Shown piece after piece: positions 5,635 to 5,647 of a stretch of DNA of 5,647 nt. Within the stretch, counting starts at the first letter, position 1; each line of letters begins with the position of its first letter. The DNA is from an uncultured Clostridia bacterium (lineage in GTDB: Bacteria; Bacillota; Clostridia; Christensenellales; UBA1242), in the NCBI GenBank assembly GCA_904397185.1, contig CAJFOL010000048.1, forward strand, positions 1 to 5,647. Reading direction: 5' to 3'. The notes under the pieces are model-generated. The model did no database searches. It saw nothing but the letters and a program-made list of their open reading frames with translations, and was not told the DNA's origin. Position numbers and translations under genes: made by a program.

Positions 5635-5647
5635 AAAATTCTCTTTA

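Overview
The window reads as chromosomal DNA of an AT-rich, low-GC Gram-positive bacterium, most likely a Clostridia-type Firmicute. The evidence is a spoVG gene, strong AAGGAGG-type ribosome binding sites, A/T-rich intergenic DNA with sigma-A-like promoters, and a MurE with the meso-diaminopimelate signature DNPR. No mobile element, CRISPR array, rRNA or tRNA was seen. Placement below phylum level is not supported by what I can see.

Layout: positions 52-4879 hold four minus-strand genes, transcribed in the order alpha/beta hydrolase (4879-4157), murF-like Mur ligase with a membrane anchor (4156-2738), ddl (2727-1612) and murE (1509-52). The hydrolase stop codon touches the murF start codon, and murF and ddl are 10 bases apart, so these three look like one translationally coupled operon. 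MurE follows after a 102-base gap that holds its own plausible promoter, phased A-tracts and a perfect Shine-Dalgarno. Divergently, spoVG (5017-5292, plus strand, TTG start) leaves a 137-base shared intergenic region that contains a 27-base near-perfect palindrome over its promoter. A small XRE-type helix-turn-helix regulator (5634-5431, minus) converges on spoVG, and a perfect 32-base palindrome between them serves as a bidirectional terminator.

How the genes fit together: Ddl makes D-Ala-D-Ala, MurE adds meso-DAP to UDP-MurNAc-L-Ala-D-Glu, and the MurF-like enzyme would join the two products to give the UDP-MurNAc-pentapeptide. Three steps of cytoplasmic peptidoglycan precursor synthesis are therefore together, but not in the usual dcw order (murE-murF-mraY-murD). 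The hydrolase is of unknown substrate.

The most interesting points are the MurF homologue, in which membrane helices stand where the usual N-terminal UDP-sugar-binding domain should be; its tight coupling to an uncharacterised hydrolase; and two unexplained regulatory DNA structures, one upstream of murE and one upstream of spoVG. I see no convincing wholly new system; these are family-level oddities in a cell-wall locus.
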